DNA of 64,000 nucleotides from contig NZ_NEQV01000010.1 in NCBI RefSeq assembly GCF_002799245.1, positions 1-64,000 of the forward strand, read 5' to 3'. Position numbers and translations under genes: made by a program. The DNA is from Stenotrophomonas maltophilia. Its GTDB lineage: Bacteria > Pseudomonadota > Gammaproteobacteria > Xanthomonadales > Xanthomonadaceae. The notes below the pieces were generated by a model that saw only the letters and a list, made by a program, of their open reading frames with translations, was not told the DNA's origin and made no database searches. Below are positions 48,478 through 58,535 of the stretch, one piece after another; the first letter of the stretch is position 1; each line of letters opens with the position of its first letter.

Positions 48478-48915
48478 TTAGGCGGCGGAAGCGGCGTCGT
48501 CGCCGGCTTCGTTGTCAGCGGTGGTGGTGGACTCGCCTTCTTCGTCGTCACGACGACGGCGCTCACCGCGCTCCGGCTTGTCACCCTTCTCGTCCTTGCT
48601 CTTCATGATCAGCGACTGCTCGGTGTCAGCCTCGTCACGCTTGATGACCAGGTTGCGCAGCACGGCGTCGTTGAAGCGGAAGCTTTCGGTCAGTTCGCTC
48701 AGAACAGCCTGGTCGGCTTCGATGTTCATCAGCACGTAGTGGGCCTTCACCAGGTTCTGGATCGGGTACGCCAGCTGGCGGCGGCCCCAGTCTTCCAGAC
48801 GGTGGATGGTGCCGTTGCCGTTCTCGACCAGCGACTTGTAGCGCTCGATCATGGCCGGGACCTGCTCGCTCTGGTCCGGGTGGACCATGAACACGATTTC
48901 GTAATGACGACTCAT
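48478..48915 (-). CDS. rpsF: 30S ribosomal protein S6
   Basis: A 145-residue S6. The conserved ferredoxin-like domain ([26 protein letters not shown]... [30 protein letters not shown]) is followed by a disordered tail (about 105-145) rich in Arg/Glu/Asp. It ends AGDDAASAA, longer than usual. It pairs with S18. The promoter at 49017-49045 and leader up to the ATG may carry the S6:S18 autoregulatory RNA, which I could not confirm. Confidence 0.97.
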   Translation of the reverse strand: MSRHYEIVFMVHPDQSEQVPAMIERYKSLVENGNGTIHRLEDWGRRQLAYPIQNLVKAHYVLMNIEADQAVLSELTESFRFNDAVLRNLVIKRDEADTEQSLIMKSKDEKGDKPERGERRRRDDEEGESTTTADNEAGDDAASAA

Positions 48916-49016
48916 GTTTTTTCTACCTTTCGGATGTGGCCTTGCGGCCGGACAGCCCCCCGCCGTTGAGACCGCGGTGGGGCAAGGATTCCCGCCAGGG
49001 AGGCAGGAAGCCGCGC

Positions 49017-49045
49017 ATTATGGCGCAGATGGGGTGGCCGGGCAA
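49017..49045 (-). promoter_or_regulatory. Sigma-70-type promoter of rpsF operon
   Basis: On the minus strand, TTGCCC (49040-49045) and CATAAT (49017-49022) are separated by exactly 17 bp. This predicts a leader of about 95 nt before the rpsF start codon. Confidence 0.55.
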
Positions 49046-49087
49046 CCAGCGGGCCACACGGCAACCTGAACCGGGGGAGCAACCCCG

Positions 49088-49110
49088 TGCCAACCAAGGT
49101 TGGCTGCTAC
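49088..49110 (-). repeat. REP element
   Basis: On the minus strand, GTAGCAGCCAACCTTGGTTGGCAC, a GTAG-headed palindrome of the gccaacc family also seen at 41781-41804 and 60169-60191. It sits between rpsF and the IscA-type gene. Confidence 0.75.
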
Positions 49111-49134
49111 CGGAACAATTGCTACCGGAACAAT
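49105..49134. repeat. 15-bp tandem duplication
   Basis: The sequence tgctaccggaacaat occurs twice in perfect tandem (49105-49119 and 49120-49134). The first copy includes the GTAG end (ctac) of the neighbouring REP, so the REP terminus has been duplicated with 10 bases of flank. Confidence 0.9.
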
Positions 49135-49151
49135 CAGGCTCCCGCCGGGCC

Positions 49152-49490
49152 TCAGGCCTTGTCGGCGTCGGTGGTGAAGCTTTCGCCGCAGCCACACTCG
49201 GCGGTGGCATTCGGGTTGCTGAACGTGAAGGTCTCGCTCAGGCCGTGCTTGCCGAAGTCGATCACGGTGCCGTCCACCAGCGCCAGGCTCTTGGCGTCGA
49301 CGTAGATCTTCACCCCGTCCTGGTCGAACACGGTGTCGCCCTCGCGCTCGTCGCGGGCCAGGTCGGTCACGTGGCCCCAGCCGGAACAGCCGGTCTTGGT
49401 CACGCCGAAACGCAGGCCCAGCGCGCCGGGGGTCTGGGCGACGAAGCGCTGCACGCGCTCAAAGGCAATGGGGGTCAGGCTGACGGCCAT
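49152..49490 (-). CDS. A-type iron-sulfur carrier protein (IscA/ErpA family)
   Basis: A 112-residue protein starting MAVSLTPIAFERVQRFVA. The three cluster-binding cysteines are visible: one in KTGCSGWGH and two in ECGCGESF near the C-terminus. It carries or inserts Fe-S clusters into apoproteins. Which paralogue (IscA, ErpA or SufA) cannot be said. No isc or suf genes are adjacent, so it is an orphan. Confidence 0.88.
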   Translation of the reverse strand: MAVSLTPIAFERVQRFVAQTPGALGLRFGVTKTGCSGWGHVTDLARDEREGDTVFDQDGVKIYVDAKSLALVDGTVIDFGKHGLSETFTFSNPNATAECGCGESFTTDADKA

Positions 49491-49618
49491 GGGACTACTC
49501 CAAGGGTACGGGGACATTATAAGGAGCCGCCGCTGCGAAAAATGCCTCGCAAGCAGAACGCTGCAACCGGTAAACTCCCGTGTTCACAGATCGAGTCGAT
49601 CAGCAGAGGATTCAAGTC

Positions 49619-51013
<1,395 letters not shown>

Positions 51014-51043
51014 GCCCCATACGACCACGGAGGTACCGCTCCC

Positions 51044-51343
51044 ATGACCCTGTTCTTCGCCCTCTGTTTCGTCGGCGTTGCAGTGGCCGGGTTCAGTGCC
51101 TTCGTGATCTTCTGGCCGCTGACCCTGGTGCATGTGCGCGACCGCCATCCGGCGCTCGCCGAGCGCTTCGGCAGCGGTGCCTTCCTCAAGCCCGATGCCC
51201 TGGCCTGGCTGCTGCGCCGCGACTATCGCCAGCAGCCGGACCGCTCGCTGTCCGGGCTGGCGACGCCGGCCTGGGTGTCGCTGCTGACCCTGCTGGCCGG
51301 ACTGGGCATGGCTGCCCTGCTCTGGCTGGCCTCGCTCTGGTGA
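51044..51343 (+). CDS. Small two-helix membrane protein, unknown function
   Basis: A 99-residue protein with membrane segments at about residues 3-25 and 75-97. The loop between them is basic (VHVRDRHPALAERFGSGAFLKPDALAWLLRRDYRQQPD). AGGTA precedes the ATG. It lies 30 bp after asnS and just before the next small gene, probably in the same transcript. No family recognised. Confidence 0.65.
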   Translation: MTLFFALCFVGVAVAGFSAFVIFWPLTLVHVRDRHPALAERFGSGAFLKPDALAWLLRRDYRQQPDRSLSGLATPAWVSLLTLLAGLGMAALLWLASLW

Positions 51344-51348
51344 CACCC

Positions 51349-51663
51349 ATGAATGACATTACCGCCTCGCGCGACAGCTGGTGGCTGGCCAGCCTCGGCA
51401 ACACCCTGATCTGGGCGCGCCTGCGCGTTCGCCCGGCGGGCACCGCCGAGGTGCTCGACAGCGATGGCAATACGCTGAGCTATGACAGCGAAGACACCGC
51501 CCGTTCGCAGCTGTTCGACGCCGAGTTCGTCGAATATGACGGCCTGGACGAGGAAGACGCGCTGGTGCGCGGTTTCAGCCTGCACGAAGTGCAGCCACCG
51601 CAGGCCGACAGCGATGAGGGCCTGCGCGGCCGCATGATCCAGTCGCTGGGCGGGCGCGCCTGA
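51349..51663 (+). CDS. Small acidic protein, unknown function
   Basis: A 104-residue acidic protein starting MNDITASRDSWWLASLGNTLIW; GTG at 51340 is an alternative start overlapping the previous gene by 4 bp. The central part (EVLDSDGNTLSYDSEDTARSQLFDAEFVEYDGLDEEDALVRGFSL) is beta-rich and acidic. It has no signal peptide. Function unknown; co-directional with its neighbours at 8 bp spacing. Confidence 0.65.
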   Translation: MNDITASRDSWWLASLGNTLIWARLRVRPAGTAEVLDSDGNTLSYDSEDTARSQLFDAEFVEYDGLDEEDALVRGFSLHEVQPPQADSDEGLRGRMIQSLGGRA

Positions 51664-51670
51664 TCCAGGC

Positions 51671-52309
51671 ATGTTCACTCCGCGCGCCTTCGCCGAGACC
51701 GACCTGCTCTGGCTGGACCGCCTGCTGGCGCGCGATCCATTCGTCACCGTGCTCACCTCCGGCAGCGATGGCCTGCCGGAGCTGACCCGGATGCCGGTGC
51801 TGTACCGGCGTGACGGCGAACGCATCGAACTGCGTGGACACTGGGCCCGCGCCAACCCGCAGTCGCGCCATGCCGGCGCGGCCAAGGTGCTGGTCGACGG
51901 CCCGCACGGCTACGTCTCCGCCAGCTGGTATCCAGACAAGGAGCGCGCCGCGCGGGTACCCACCTGGAACTACGCCGCCGCCGAGCTGCGTGGCCAGCTG
52001 CAGGCCTTCGACGACACCGATGCACTGGCCGAACTGGTCGGCGCGATCAGCGACCGCTTCGAGGCCAGCGTCGGCCAGGCCTGGCAGTTCGATGCCACGC
52101 GTGCCGAACACGGCCCGGAACTGCGCGCCATCGTCGGCTTCCGTTTCCAGGTCGAACACGTGCAGCTGAAGCTCAAGCTGAGCCAGAACCACCCCGACGC
52201 CAACCAGCACGCAGTGATCGCCGAACTGGAACGGCTGGGCACCCCTTCTTCGACCGAGCTGGCGCAGTGGATGCGCTGGCACCGCGAACAGGCCGCCCGC
52301 AGCGACTGA
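51671..52309 (+). CDS. FMN-binding PaiB-type protein
   Basis: A 212-residue protein. The opening MFTPRAFAETD and the segments ARANPQSRHAG, VLVDGPHGYVSASWYPDKERAARVPTWNY and FRFQVEHVQLKLKLSQNHP are characteristic of the PaiB/FMN-binding negative transcriptional regulator group. The function is not firmly established; B. subtilis PaiB is linked to control of protease production. The likely ligand is FMN. Confidence 0.88.
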   Translation: MFTPRAFAETDLLWLDRLLARDPFVTVLTSGSDGLPELTRMPVLYRRDGERIELRGHWARANPQSRHAGAAKVLVDGPHGYVSASWYPDKERAARVPTWNYAAAELRGQLQAFDDTDALAELVGAISDRFEASVGQAWQFDATRAEHGPELRAIVGFRFQVEHVQLKLKLSQNHPDANQHAVIAELERLGTPSSTELAQWMRWHREQAARSD

Positions 52310-52381
52310 ACGCCTCCGATTCCCGCGACGACGCAGCCGGACGGCTGCGGCGAGCCCCCACCCGACGCCAGGGACCCGAAC

Positions 52382-53044
52382 ATGAAAGACATCCACAAGC
52401 TGCTGCAGAACAACCGCGACTGGGCCGACCGGATCGAAAAGGAAGATCCGGAGTTCTTCCACCAGCTGGCCAAGCAGCAGCACCCCGAGTACCTGTGGAT
52501 CGGCTGTTCCGACTCACGCGTTCCGGCCAACCAGATCATCGGCATGGCCCCGGGCGAAGTGTTCGTGCACCGCAACGTCGCCAACGTGGTCGCGCACACC
52601 GACCTGAACTGCCTGAGCGTGGTGCAGTACGCGGTGGACCAGCTGAAGGTGAAGCACATCCTGATCGTCGGCCACTACGGCTGCGGCGGCGTGCACGCCT
52701 GCCTGCACAATACCCGCGTCGGCCTGGCCGACAACTGGCTGCGCCACGTCGGCGACGTGATGCAGAAGCACACCGGCATCCTCGATGCGATCGAGACCGA
52801 TGAGCTCAAGCACGCGCGCCTGTGCGAACTGAACGTGATCGAGCAGGTAGCCAACCTGTGCCGCTCGACCATCGTGCAGGACGCCTGGGCCCGCGGCCAG
52901 AAGCTGATGGTGCACGGCTGGGTCTACAGCCTGAAGGACGGACGCGTGCGCGAGATGGGCATCGACGTCGGTTCGCAGGAAGAGCTGCAGCCGGCCTATG
53001 AAAAGGCCCTGTCCTACGTCCCGCGCAAGGGCAAGCGCGACTGA
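52382..53044 (+). CDS. can: Beta-class carbonic anhydrase
   Basis: A 220-residue beta-carbonic anhydrase. Zinc ligands and the catalytic dyad are visible as C42-S-D44-S-R46 and, later, H-Y-G-C-G-G (His98, Cys101). It interconverts CO2 and bicarbonate in the cytosol, which supplies carboxylating enzymes. It is 72 bp after the PaiB-like gene and 10 bp before haaO. Confidence 0.94.
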   Translation: MKDIHKLLQNNRDWADRIEKEDPEFFHQLAKQQHPEYLWIGCSDSRVPANQIIGMAPGEVFVHRNVANVVAHTDLNCLSVVQYAVDQLKVKHILIVGHYGCGGVHACLHNTRVGLADNWLRHVGDVMQKHTGILDAIETDELKHARLCELNVIEQVANLCRSTIVQDAWARGQKLMVHGWVYSLKDGRVREMGIDVGSQEELQPAYEKALSYVPRKGKRD

Positions 53045-53054
53045 TCCCCCACGG

Positions 53055-53585
53055 ATGACCACCATGCTCGCTTCGCCGATCAACCTGCACGCCTGGATCG
53101 AAGAGAACCGCCACCTGCTGAAGCCGCCGGTAGGCAACAAGATGATCGACAACGGCGATTTCATCGTGATGGTGGTCGGCGGGCCGAACTCGCGTACCGA
53201 CTACCACTACGACGAAGGCCCGGAGTGGTTCTACCAGCTCGAAGGCGAGATGGTGCTGAAGGTGCAGGAAGACGGCGCGGTGCGCGACATCCCGATCCGC
53301 GCCGGCGAGATCTTCCTGCTGCCGGGCAAGGTGCCGCACTCGCCACGGCGCCCGCCCGGTGGCATCGGCCTGGTGGTCGAGCGCAAGCGCCTGCCGCATG
53401 AGATGGACGGCGTGATCTGGCACTGCGAGCGCTGCAACCACAAGCTGCACGAAGAGTTCTTCCCGCTGCAGAACATCGAAACCGATCTCCCCAAGGTGTT
53501 CGCGCACTACCACGCCAGCCTGGAACTGCGTACCTGCAGCCAGTGCGGGCACGTGGACCCGCTGCCGACGCCAGCGGTGGGCTGA
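53055..53585 (+). CDS. 3-hydroxyanthranilate 3,4-dioxygenase
   Basis: A 176-residue cupin. Start [30 protein letters not shown], with ATG at 53064 as alternative. The iron-binding site is seen in [20 protein letters not shown] and HSPRRP. The C-terminal rubredoxin-like zinc site has two CxxC motifs (CERCNHK and CSQCGH), typical of bacterial HAAO. It opens 3-hydroxyanthranilate to aminocarboxymuconate semialdehyde, which becomes quinolinate. It heads the kynurenine segment with kynU and kmo. Confidence 0.95.
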   Translation: MTTMLASPINLHAWIEENRHLLKPPVGNKMIDNGDFIVMVVGGPNSRTDYHYDEGPEWFYQLEGEMVLKVQEDGAVRDIPIRAGEIFLLPGKVPHSPRRPPGGIGLVVERKRLPHEMDGVIWHCERCNHKLHEEFFPLQNIETDLPKVFAHYHASLELRTCSQCGHVDPLPTPAVG

Positions 53586-53599
53586 GGCGCCACCGGCCT

Positions 53600-53623
53600 G
53601 TAGAGCCGAGCCCATGCTCGGCT
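53600..53623 (+). repeat. SMAG/REP element, left of an inverted pair
   Basis: It reads GTAGAGCCGAGCC, centre, GCTCGGCT. It pairs with an inverted copy at 53665-53690 about 41 bp away, so both can fold into one long hairpin within the 154-bp haaO-kynU gap. Confidence 0.8.
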
Positions 53624-53664
53624 GCTCTGCCGTGACCATGCAGGCGCAGCCTGGCTGTATTGAT

Positions 53665-53690
53665 GAAGCCGAGCATGGGCTCGGCTCTAC
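53665..53690 (-). repeat. SMAG/REP element, right of an inverted pair
   Basis: It is the near-perfect reverse complement of the REP at 53600-53623, with CTAC at 53687-53690. It lies 49 bp before the kynU start codon. Confidence 0.8.
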
Positions 53691-53739
53691 AGGGAGCAGG
53701 CGCTACACTGGCGGTCCCGTTGCAGCCTGTTGCCCGACC

Positions 53740-55014
53740 ATGTCCGACCTGCTCAGCCGCACCCATGCCATCGCCCTGGACGCCGCCGATCCGCTGCGCC
53801 CGCTGCGCAATGAATTCCTGATTCCGCGCCACGGTGGCGGCGAGCAGACCTACTTCGTCGGCAACTCGCTGGGCCTGCAGCCGCGTGGTGCACAGGCGGC
53901 GGTGCAGGAAGTGATGAAGCAGTGGGGCGAGCTGGCCGTGGAAGGCCACTTCACCGGCCCGACGCAGTGGCTGTCCTACCACCGCCTGGTGAGCGCACAG
54001 CTGGCCCGCGTGGTCGGCGCGCTGCCCAGTGAAGTAGTGGCGATGAACACGCTGAGCGTGAACCTGCATCTGATGATGGTCAGCTTCTACCGGCCGACCA
54101 CGCAGCGTCCGGTGATCCTGATGGAAGCCGGTGCATTCCCGACCGACCGCCATGCCGTGGAAGCACAGATCCGCTTCCATGGCTTCGACCCGGCCGAGTG
54201 CCTGGTGGAAGTGCAACCGGACGAAGCCAATGGCACGATCTCGCTGACCGCGATCGAACGCGCCATCGCCGAGCACGGCCCGCGCCTGGCGCTGGTGCTG
54301 TGGCCCGGCGTGCAGTACCGCACCGGCCAGGCCTTCGACCTCGATTCGATCACCCGCGCCGCACGCCTGCAGGGCGCACGTATCGGCTTCGACCTGGCGC
54401 ACTCGGTCGGCAACCTGCCGCTGCGCCTGCATGACGTCGCCCCCGATTTCGCCGTGTGGTGCCATTACAAATACCTCAACAGCGGCCCCGGCGCTGTGGC
54501 CGGTGCGTTCGTGCACGAACGCCATCATCGCGACACCACCCTGCCGCGCTTTGCCGGCTGGTGGGGCCACGAGGAAGCCACCCGCTTCCAGATGGCGCCG
54601 CAGTTCACGCCCGCCATCGGTGCCGAAGGGTGGCAGCTGAGCAATCCGCCCATTCTCGGCCTGGCACCGCTGCGTGCCTCGCTGGACCTGTTCGAGCGCG
54701 CCGGAATGGACGCACTGCGCAGCAAGTCGCTGGCGCTGACCGGCATGCTCGAAGCACTGGTACGCGCGCGCCTGCCGCAGGTGCTGGACATCATCACCCC
54801 GGCCGACCCGCAGCGCCGCGGCTGCCAGTTGTCGCTGCGCGTGATCGGTGGCCGCGAGCGTGGCCGCGCCCTGTTCGAGCACCTGCGCGGCATCGGCGTG
54901 CTCGGCGACTGGCGCGAGCCCGACGTGATCCGCATCTCGCCCACCCCGCTCTACAACCGCTACCTGGACGTGCACCACTTCGTCGAGGAAGTGGAAGTCT
55001 GGGCCGGCCTCTAA
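53740..55014 (+). CDS. kynU: Kynureninase
   Basis: A 424-residue PLP enzyme starting MSDLLSRTHAIALDAADPL; the frame upstream runs through the REP pair and is not used. Features: YFVGNSLGLQPRGA near the N-terminus, GFDLAHSVGNLPLRL with the cofactor-interacting Asp/His, and the PLP lysine in WCHYKYLNSGPGA. It cleaves kynurenine or 3-hydroxykynurenine to (3-hydroxy)anthranilate and alanine. Confidence 0.95.
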   Translation: MSDLLSRTHAIALDAADPLRPLRNEFLIPRHGGGEQTYFVGNSLGLQPRGAQAAVQEVMKQWGELAVEGHFTGPTQWLSYHRLVSAQLARVVGALPSEVVAMNTLSVNLHLMMVSFYRPTTQRPVILMEAGAFPTDRHAVEAQIRFHGFDPAECLVEVQPDEANGTISLTAIERAIAEHGPRLALVLWPGVQYRTGQAFDLDSITRAARLQGARIGFDLAHSVGNLPLRLHDVAPDFAVWCHYKYLNSGPGAVAGAFVHERHHRDTTLPRFAGWWGHEEATRFQMAPQFTPAIGAEGWQLSNPPILGLAPLRASLDLFERAGMDALRSKSLALTGMLEALVRARLPQVLDIITPADPQRRGCQLSLRVIGGRERGRALFEHLRGIGVLGDWREPDVIRISPTPLYNRYLDVHHFVEEVEVWAGL

Positions 55015-55045
55015 GCCGGCTCCTCCCCTCCTGCTGGACAGTTCG

Positions 55046-56413
55046 TTGATCGCACACGCCTCCCGCTCGTTGAGCATTATTGGTGCCGGCCTCGCCGGGT
55101 CCCTGCTGGCCATCCTGCTGTCACGGCAAGGTTGGCGCATCACCCTGTACGAACGCCGCGGCGATCCGCGCGTGGCCGACTACGAGAGCGGCCGCTCGAT
55201 CAACCTGGCGTTGGCCGAGCGCGGGCGCAACGCACTGCGCCAGGCAGGCGTGGAGGACGAAGTGATGGCGCGCGCAGTGATGATGCGCGGCCGCATGGTG
55301 CACCCGCGCGACGGCGAGCCGCAGCTGCAGCGTTATGGCCGTGACGACAGCGAGGTGATCTGGTCGATCCATCGCAGCGACCTGAACACCACGCTGCTGG
55401 AACTGGCCGAACAGGCCGGCGCCACCGTGCATTTTCATCGTCGCCTGCATACCGTTGATTTCGATGCCGGCTACGCGCGTTTCATCGATGATCGCGACGA
55501 CAGCCCGCACGACATCCACTTCGACACCCTGATCGGTGCAGACGGTGCCGGTTCGGCACTGCGCGCGGCGATGAACCGCCGTGCGCCGCTGGGCGAGGAC
55601 ATCGCCTTCCTCGACCATTCCTACAAGGAGCTGGAGATCCCGCCGGCCGCCGACGGCAGCTTCCGCATCGAGCGCAATGCCCTGCACATCTGGCCACGCG
55701 GCCACTACATGTGCATCGCCCTGCCCAATCACGAGGGCACCTTCACCGTCACCCTGTTCCTGCCCAACCAGGGCGACCCCAGCTTCGCCACGGTCAACAC
55801 CGGTGCGCAGGCCGAGGCATTGTTCGCCCGCGAGTTCGCCGACACCCTGCCGTTGATCCCGAACCTGCGCGCGGACTGGGAACAGCACCCGCCGGGCCTG
55901 CTCGGCACGCTCACCCTGGAGCGCTGGCATCAGCAGGGCCGCGCCGTACTGATCGGCGATGCCGCGCATGCCATGGTGCCGTTCCATGGCCAGGGCATGA
56001 ACTGCGCGTTCGAGGACTGCGTCGCACTGGCTCGCCACCTGACGGAGGCCGATGACCTGGAAGGGGCGTTCGCCGCGTTCGAAGCCGAGCGCAAGCCGAA
56101 TGCACGTGCCATCCAGCAGATGGCGCTGGAGAACTACCTGGAGATGCGCGACCGCGTGGCCGATCCTGCATTCCTGCTGCAGCGCGAGCTGGAGCAGGAA
56201 CTGCAGCGGCGCTGGCCGACCCGCTTCGTGCCGCACTACACGATGGTCACCTTCCTGCACACGCCCTACGCCGAGGCGCTGCGCCGTACCGAACTGCAAC
56301 GCGACATGCTGGCTGCAGCCACCGCAGGTCACGATTCACTGGACAACATCGACTGGGCCGCACTGGAAGCGCAGATCCACGCCCAGCTGCCGGTCCTGGA
56401 GGGCGCGCACTGA
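55046..56413 (+). CDS. kmo: Kynurenine 3-monooxygenase
   Basis: A 455-residue flavoprotein. The FAD Rossmann motif GAGLAGSLLAILLSRQGW is at about residues 13-30; the second FAD motif GDAAHAMVPFHGQGMNCAFED is at about 311-331. It hydroxylates kynurenine using NADPH. The start is TTG at 55046 (no ATG fits between the KynU stop and the FAD motif), with a weak GGA 7 bases upstream. The stop overlaps the sbcB start (TGATG), which implies translational coupling. Confidence 0.93.
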   Translation: MIAHASRSLSIIGAGLAGSLLAILLSRQGWRITLYERRGDPRVADYESGRSINLALAERGRNALRQAGVEDEVMARAVMMRGRMVHPRDGEPQLQRYGRDDSEVIWSIHRSDLNTTLLELAEQAGATVHFHRRLHTVDFDAGYARFIDDRDDSPHDIHFDTLIGADGAGSALRAAMNRRAPLGEDIAFLDHSYKELEIPPAADGSFRIERNALHIWPRGHYMCIALPNHEGTFTVTLFLPNQGDPSFATVNTGAQAEALFAREFADTLPLIPNLRADWEQHPPGLLGTLTLERWHQQGRAVLIGDAAHAMVPFHGQGMNCAFEDCVALARHLTEADDLEGAFAAFEAERKPNARAIQQMALENYLEMRDRVADPAFLLQRELEQELQRRWPTRFVPHYTMVTFLHTPYAEALRRTELQRDMLAAATAGHDSLDNIDWAALEAQIHAQLPVLEGAH

Positions 56414-57852
56414 TGGCCGACAGCTTCCTGTTCTACGACCTGGAAACCTTCGGCCAGGACCCGCGGCGCACGCGCATCTCGCAGTTCGCCGCGATCCGCA
56501 CCGACGCCGACCTCAACGAGATCGATACCCCGGTCAGCTTCTTCGTACGGCCGGCGGATGACCTGCTGCCCTCGCCGATGGCCACCCTGGTCACCGGCAT
56601 CACCCCGCAGCAGGCGCTGGCCGAGGGCATCAGCGAGGCCGAAGCCTTCGACCGCATCAACGAACAGCTGTCGCGCCCCGGTACCTGTGCGCTGGGCTAC
56701 AACACGCTGCGCTTCGACGATGAGTTCGTGCGCTACGGCCTGTTCCGCAACTTCCACGACCCCTACGAACGCGAATGGCGCAACGGAAACTCGCGCTGGG
56801 ACCTGCTGGACATGCTGCGCCTGATGCGCGCAATGCGCCCGGATGGCATCCAGTGGCCGCTGCGCGAGGACGGCGCCACCTCGTTCAAGCTCGAGCACCT
56901 GGCCGAGGCCAACAACGTGCGCGAAGGCGATGCGCACGAAGCACTTTCAGACGTGCGCGCCACCATCGGGATGGCACGCCTGTTCAAGCGGTCGCAGCCG
57001 CGCCTGTGGGAGTACGCGCTGAAGCTGCGTGACAAGCGCTTCGTCGGCGGCCTGCTGGACGTGGCCGCGATGAAGCCGGTGCTGCACATCTCCATGCGCT
57101 ATCCGGCCAGTCGCCTGTGCGCGGCCCCCGTACTGCCGCTGGCCGTGCATCCGACCATCAACAACCGGGTGATCGTGTTCGATCTGGAAGGCGAGATCGA
57201 CGATCTGCTGGAACTGCCGGCCGACGTGATCGCACAGCGCCTGTACATGCGCGCCAGCGAACTGCCCGAAGGCGTGGCGCGGGTGCCGCTGAAGGAAGTG
57301 CATCTGAACAAGGTGCCGGCGCTGATCGCCTGGAACCACCTGCGCGCCGATGACCACGAACGCCTCGGCCTGGACGTGGCCGCGATCGAGGCCAAGGTGG
57401 AACGGCTGCGCGCGTTCGCCCCGCAGCTGGCCGAGAAGGCTCGCCAGGTCTACAACCAGCCCCGCGCCACCACCGTGGCCGATGTCGATGCATCGCTGTA
57501 CGACGGCTTCCTCGGCAATGGCGACAAGCCACTGCTTGCGCTGGCACGCACCACCGCACCCGAGCAGTTGGCCGCGCTGGAGGGCCGCTTCCGCGACCCG
57601 CGCCTGCCGGAGCTGCTGTTCCGCTACCGCGCGCGCAACCATCCCGACAGCCTCGCGCCGGCTGAACACCAGCGCTGGCAGGATTACCGCCGCCAACGGT
57701 TGCTGGGAGACGGCGGCCTGGGCGAACTCAACCTGTCCCAGTTCCAGCAGCAGCTCGATGCACTGGCTGCCGAGGCGCCCGACGACGCGCGGCGCCAGGC
57801 CCTGCTGCAATCGCTGCGCGACTGGGGCCAGCACCTGCAGGAGACGCTGTGA
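56413..57852 (+). CDS. sbcB: Exodeoxyribonuclease I
   Basis: A 479-residue 3'-5' exonuclease of single-stranded DNA. The DEDDh exonuclease motif begins at FYDLETFGQD with D9 and E11. Further motifs are LGYNTLRFDDEF and GDAHEALSDVRATIGMARL with His/Asp. SH3-like and helical ExoI-specific domains follow. It acts in recombination and mismatch repair. It is joined to kmo by a TGATG overlap and to the next gene by a GTGA overlap. Confidence 0.95.
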   Translation: MADSFLFYDLETFGQDPRRTRISQFAAIRTDADLNEIDTPVSFFVRPADDLLPSPMATLVTGITPQQALAEGISEAEAFDRINEQLSRPGTCALGYNTLRFDDEFVRYGLFRNFHDPYEREWRNGNSRWDLLDMLRLMRAMRPDGIQWPLREDGATSFKLEHLAEANNVREGDAHEALSDVRATIGMARLFKRSQPRLWEYALKLRDKRFVGGLLDVAAMKPVLHISMRYPASRLCAAPVLPLAVHPTINNRVIVFDLEGEIDDLLELPADVIAQRLYMRASELPEGVARVPLKEVHLNKVPALIAWNHLRADDHERLGLDVAAIEAKVERLRAFAPQLAEKARQVYNQPRATTVADVDASLYDGFLGNGDKPLLALARTTAPEQLAALEGRFRDPRLPELLFRYRARNHPDSLAPAEHQRWQDYRRQRLLGDGGLGELNLSQFQQQLDALAAEAPDDARRQALLQSLRDWGQHLQETL

Positions 57853-58535
57853 GCACCTACTTCTCTGACGCCAGTTTCAAGTTCCTGCGCAGCCTGGCGC
57901 GGCATAACGACAAGGCCTGGTTCAACGACCACCGCCAGCAGTATGAAGACCACGTACGGCAGCCGTTCCTTCGCCTGCTGGGCGACCTGCAGCCGGCACT
58001 GGCCGAGGTCAGCGAGCATTTCCGCGCAGATACGCGTGGCGTCGGCGGCTCGCTGTTCCGCATCCATCGCGACGCGCGCTTCTCCAACGACAAGTCACCG
58101 TACAAGACCTGGCAGGGCGCACGCCTGTTCCATGAGCGCCGCCGTGAAGTGGCCGCACCTTCGTTCTACGTGCACCTGCAGCCGGGCGAGAGCTTCGTCG
58201 GTGCCGGCCTGTGGCATCCGGAACCGGAAACCCAACGCCGCGTACGCCACTTCATCCTCGACAACCCGGGCAGCTGGAAGGCTGCCGCGCATGCGCCGGC
58301 CCTGCGCAAGCGCTTCGATTTCGAGGAGAGCGAAAAGCTGGTGCGGCCACCGCGCGGCTTCCCGGCAGACTTCGAGTTCATCGACGACCTCAAGCACCGC
58401 AACTGGGTGATGTGGCGCTCGCTGGACGACGCCACCATGACCGGCCCGCGCCTGCTGTCCACGCTGGGCAAGGACCTGGCCGCGCTCGGCCCGTTCGTCG
58501 ACTACCTGTGCGCCGCGCTGGATCTGGAGTTCTGA
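57849..58535 (+). CDS. DUF2461 protein
   Basis: A 228-residue protein with a GTG start overlapping sbcB by 4 bp. The segments LARHNDKAWFNDHRQQYEDHVRQPF, FRIHRDARFSNDKSPYKTWQGA and FYVHLQPGESFVGAGLWHPEP are the DUF2461 signature. Function unknown; cytosolic. It also couples to the next gene by a TGATG overlap. Confidence 0.92.
   Translation: MSTYFSDASFKFLRSLARHNDKAWFNDHRQQYEDHVRQPFLRLLGDLQPALAEVSEHFRADTRGVGGSLFRIHRDARFSNDKSPYKTWQGARLFHERRREVAAPSFYVHLQPGESFVGAGLWHPEPETQRRVRHFILDNPGSWKAAAHAPALRKRFDFEESEKLVRPPRGFPADFEFIDDLKHRNWVMWRSLDDATMTGPRLLSTLGKDLAALGPFVDYLCAALDLEF

Noticed and set aside
53161-55143. A 660-residue frame antisense to haaO and kynU
   Set aside because: It crosses two real genes and a REP pair, with shadow-like composition.
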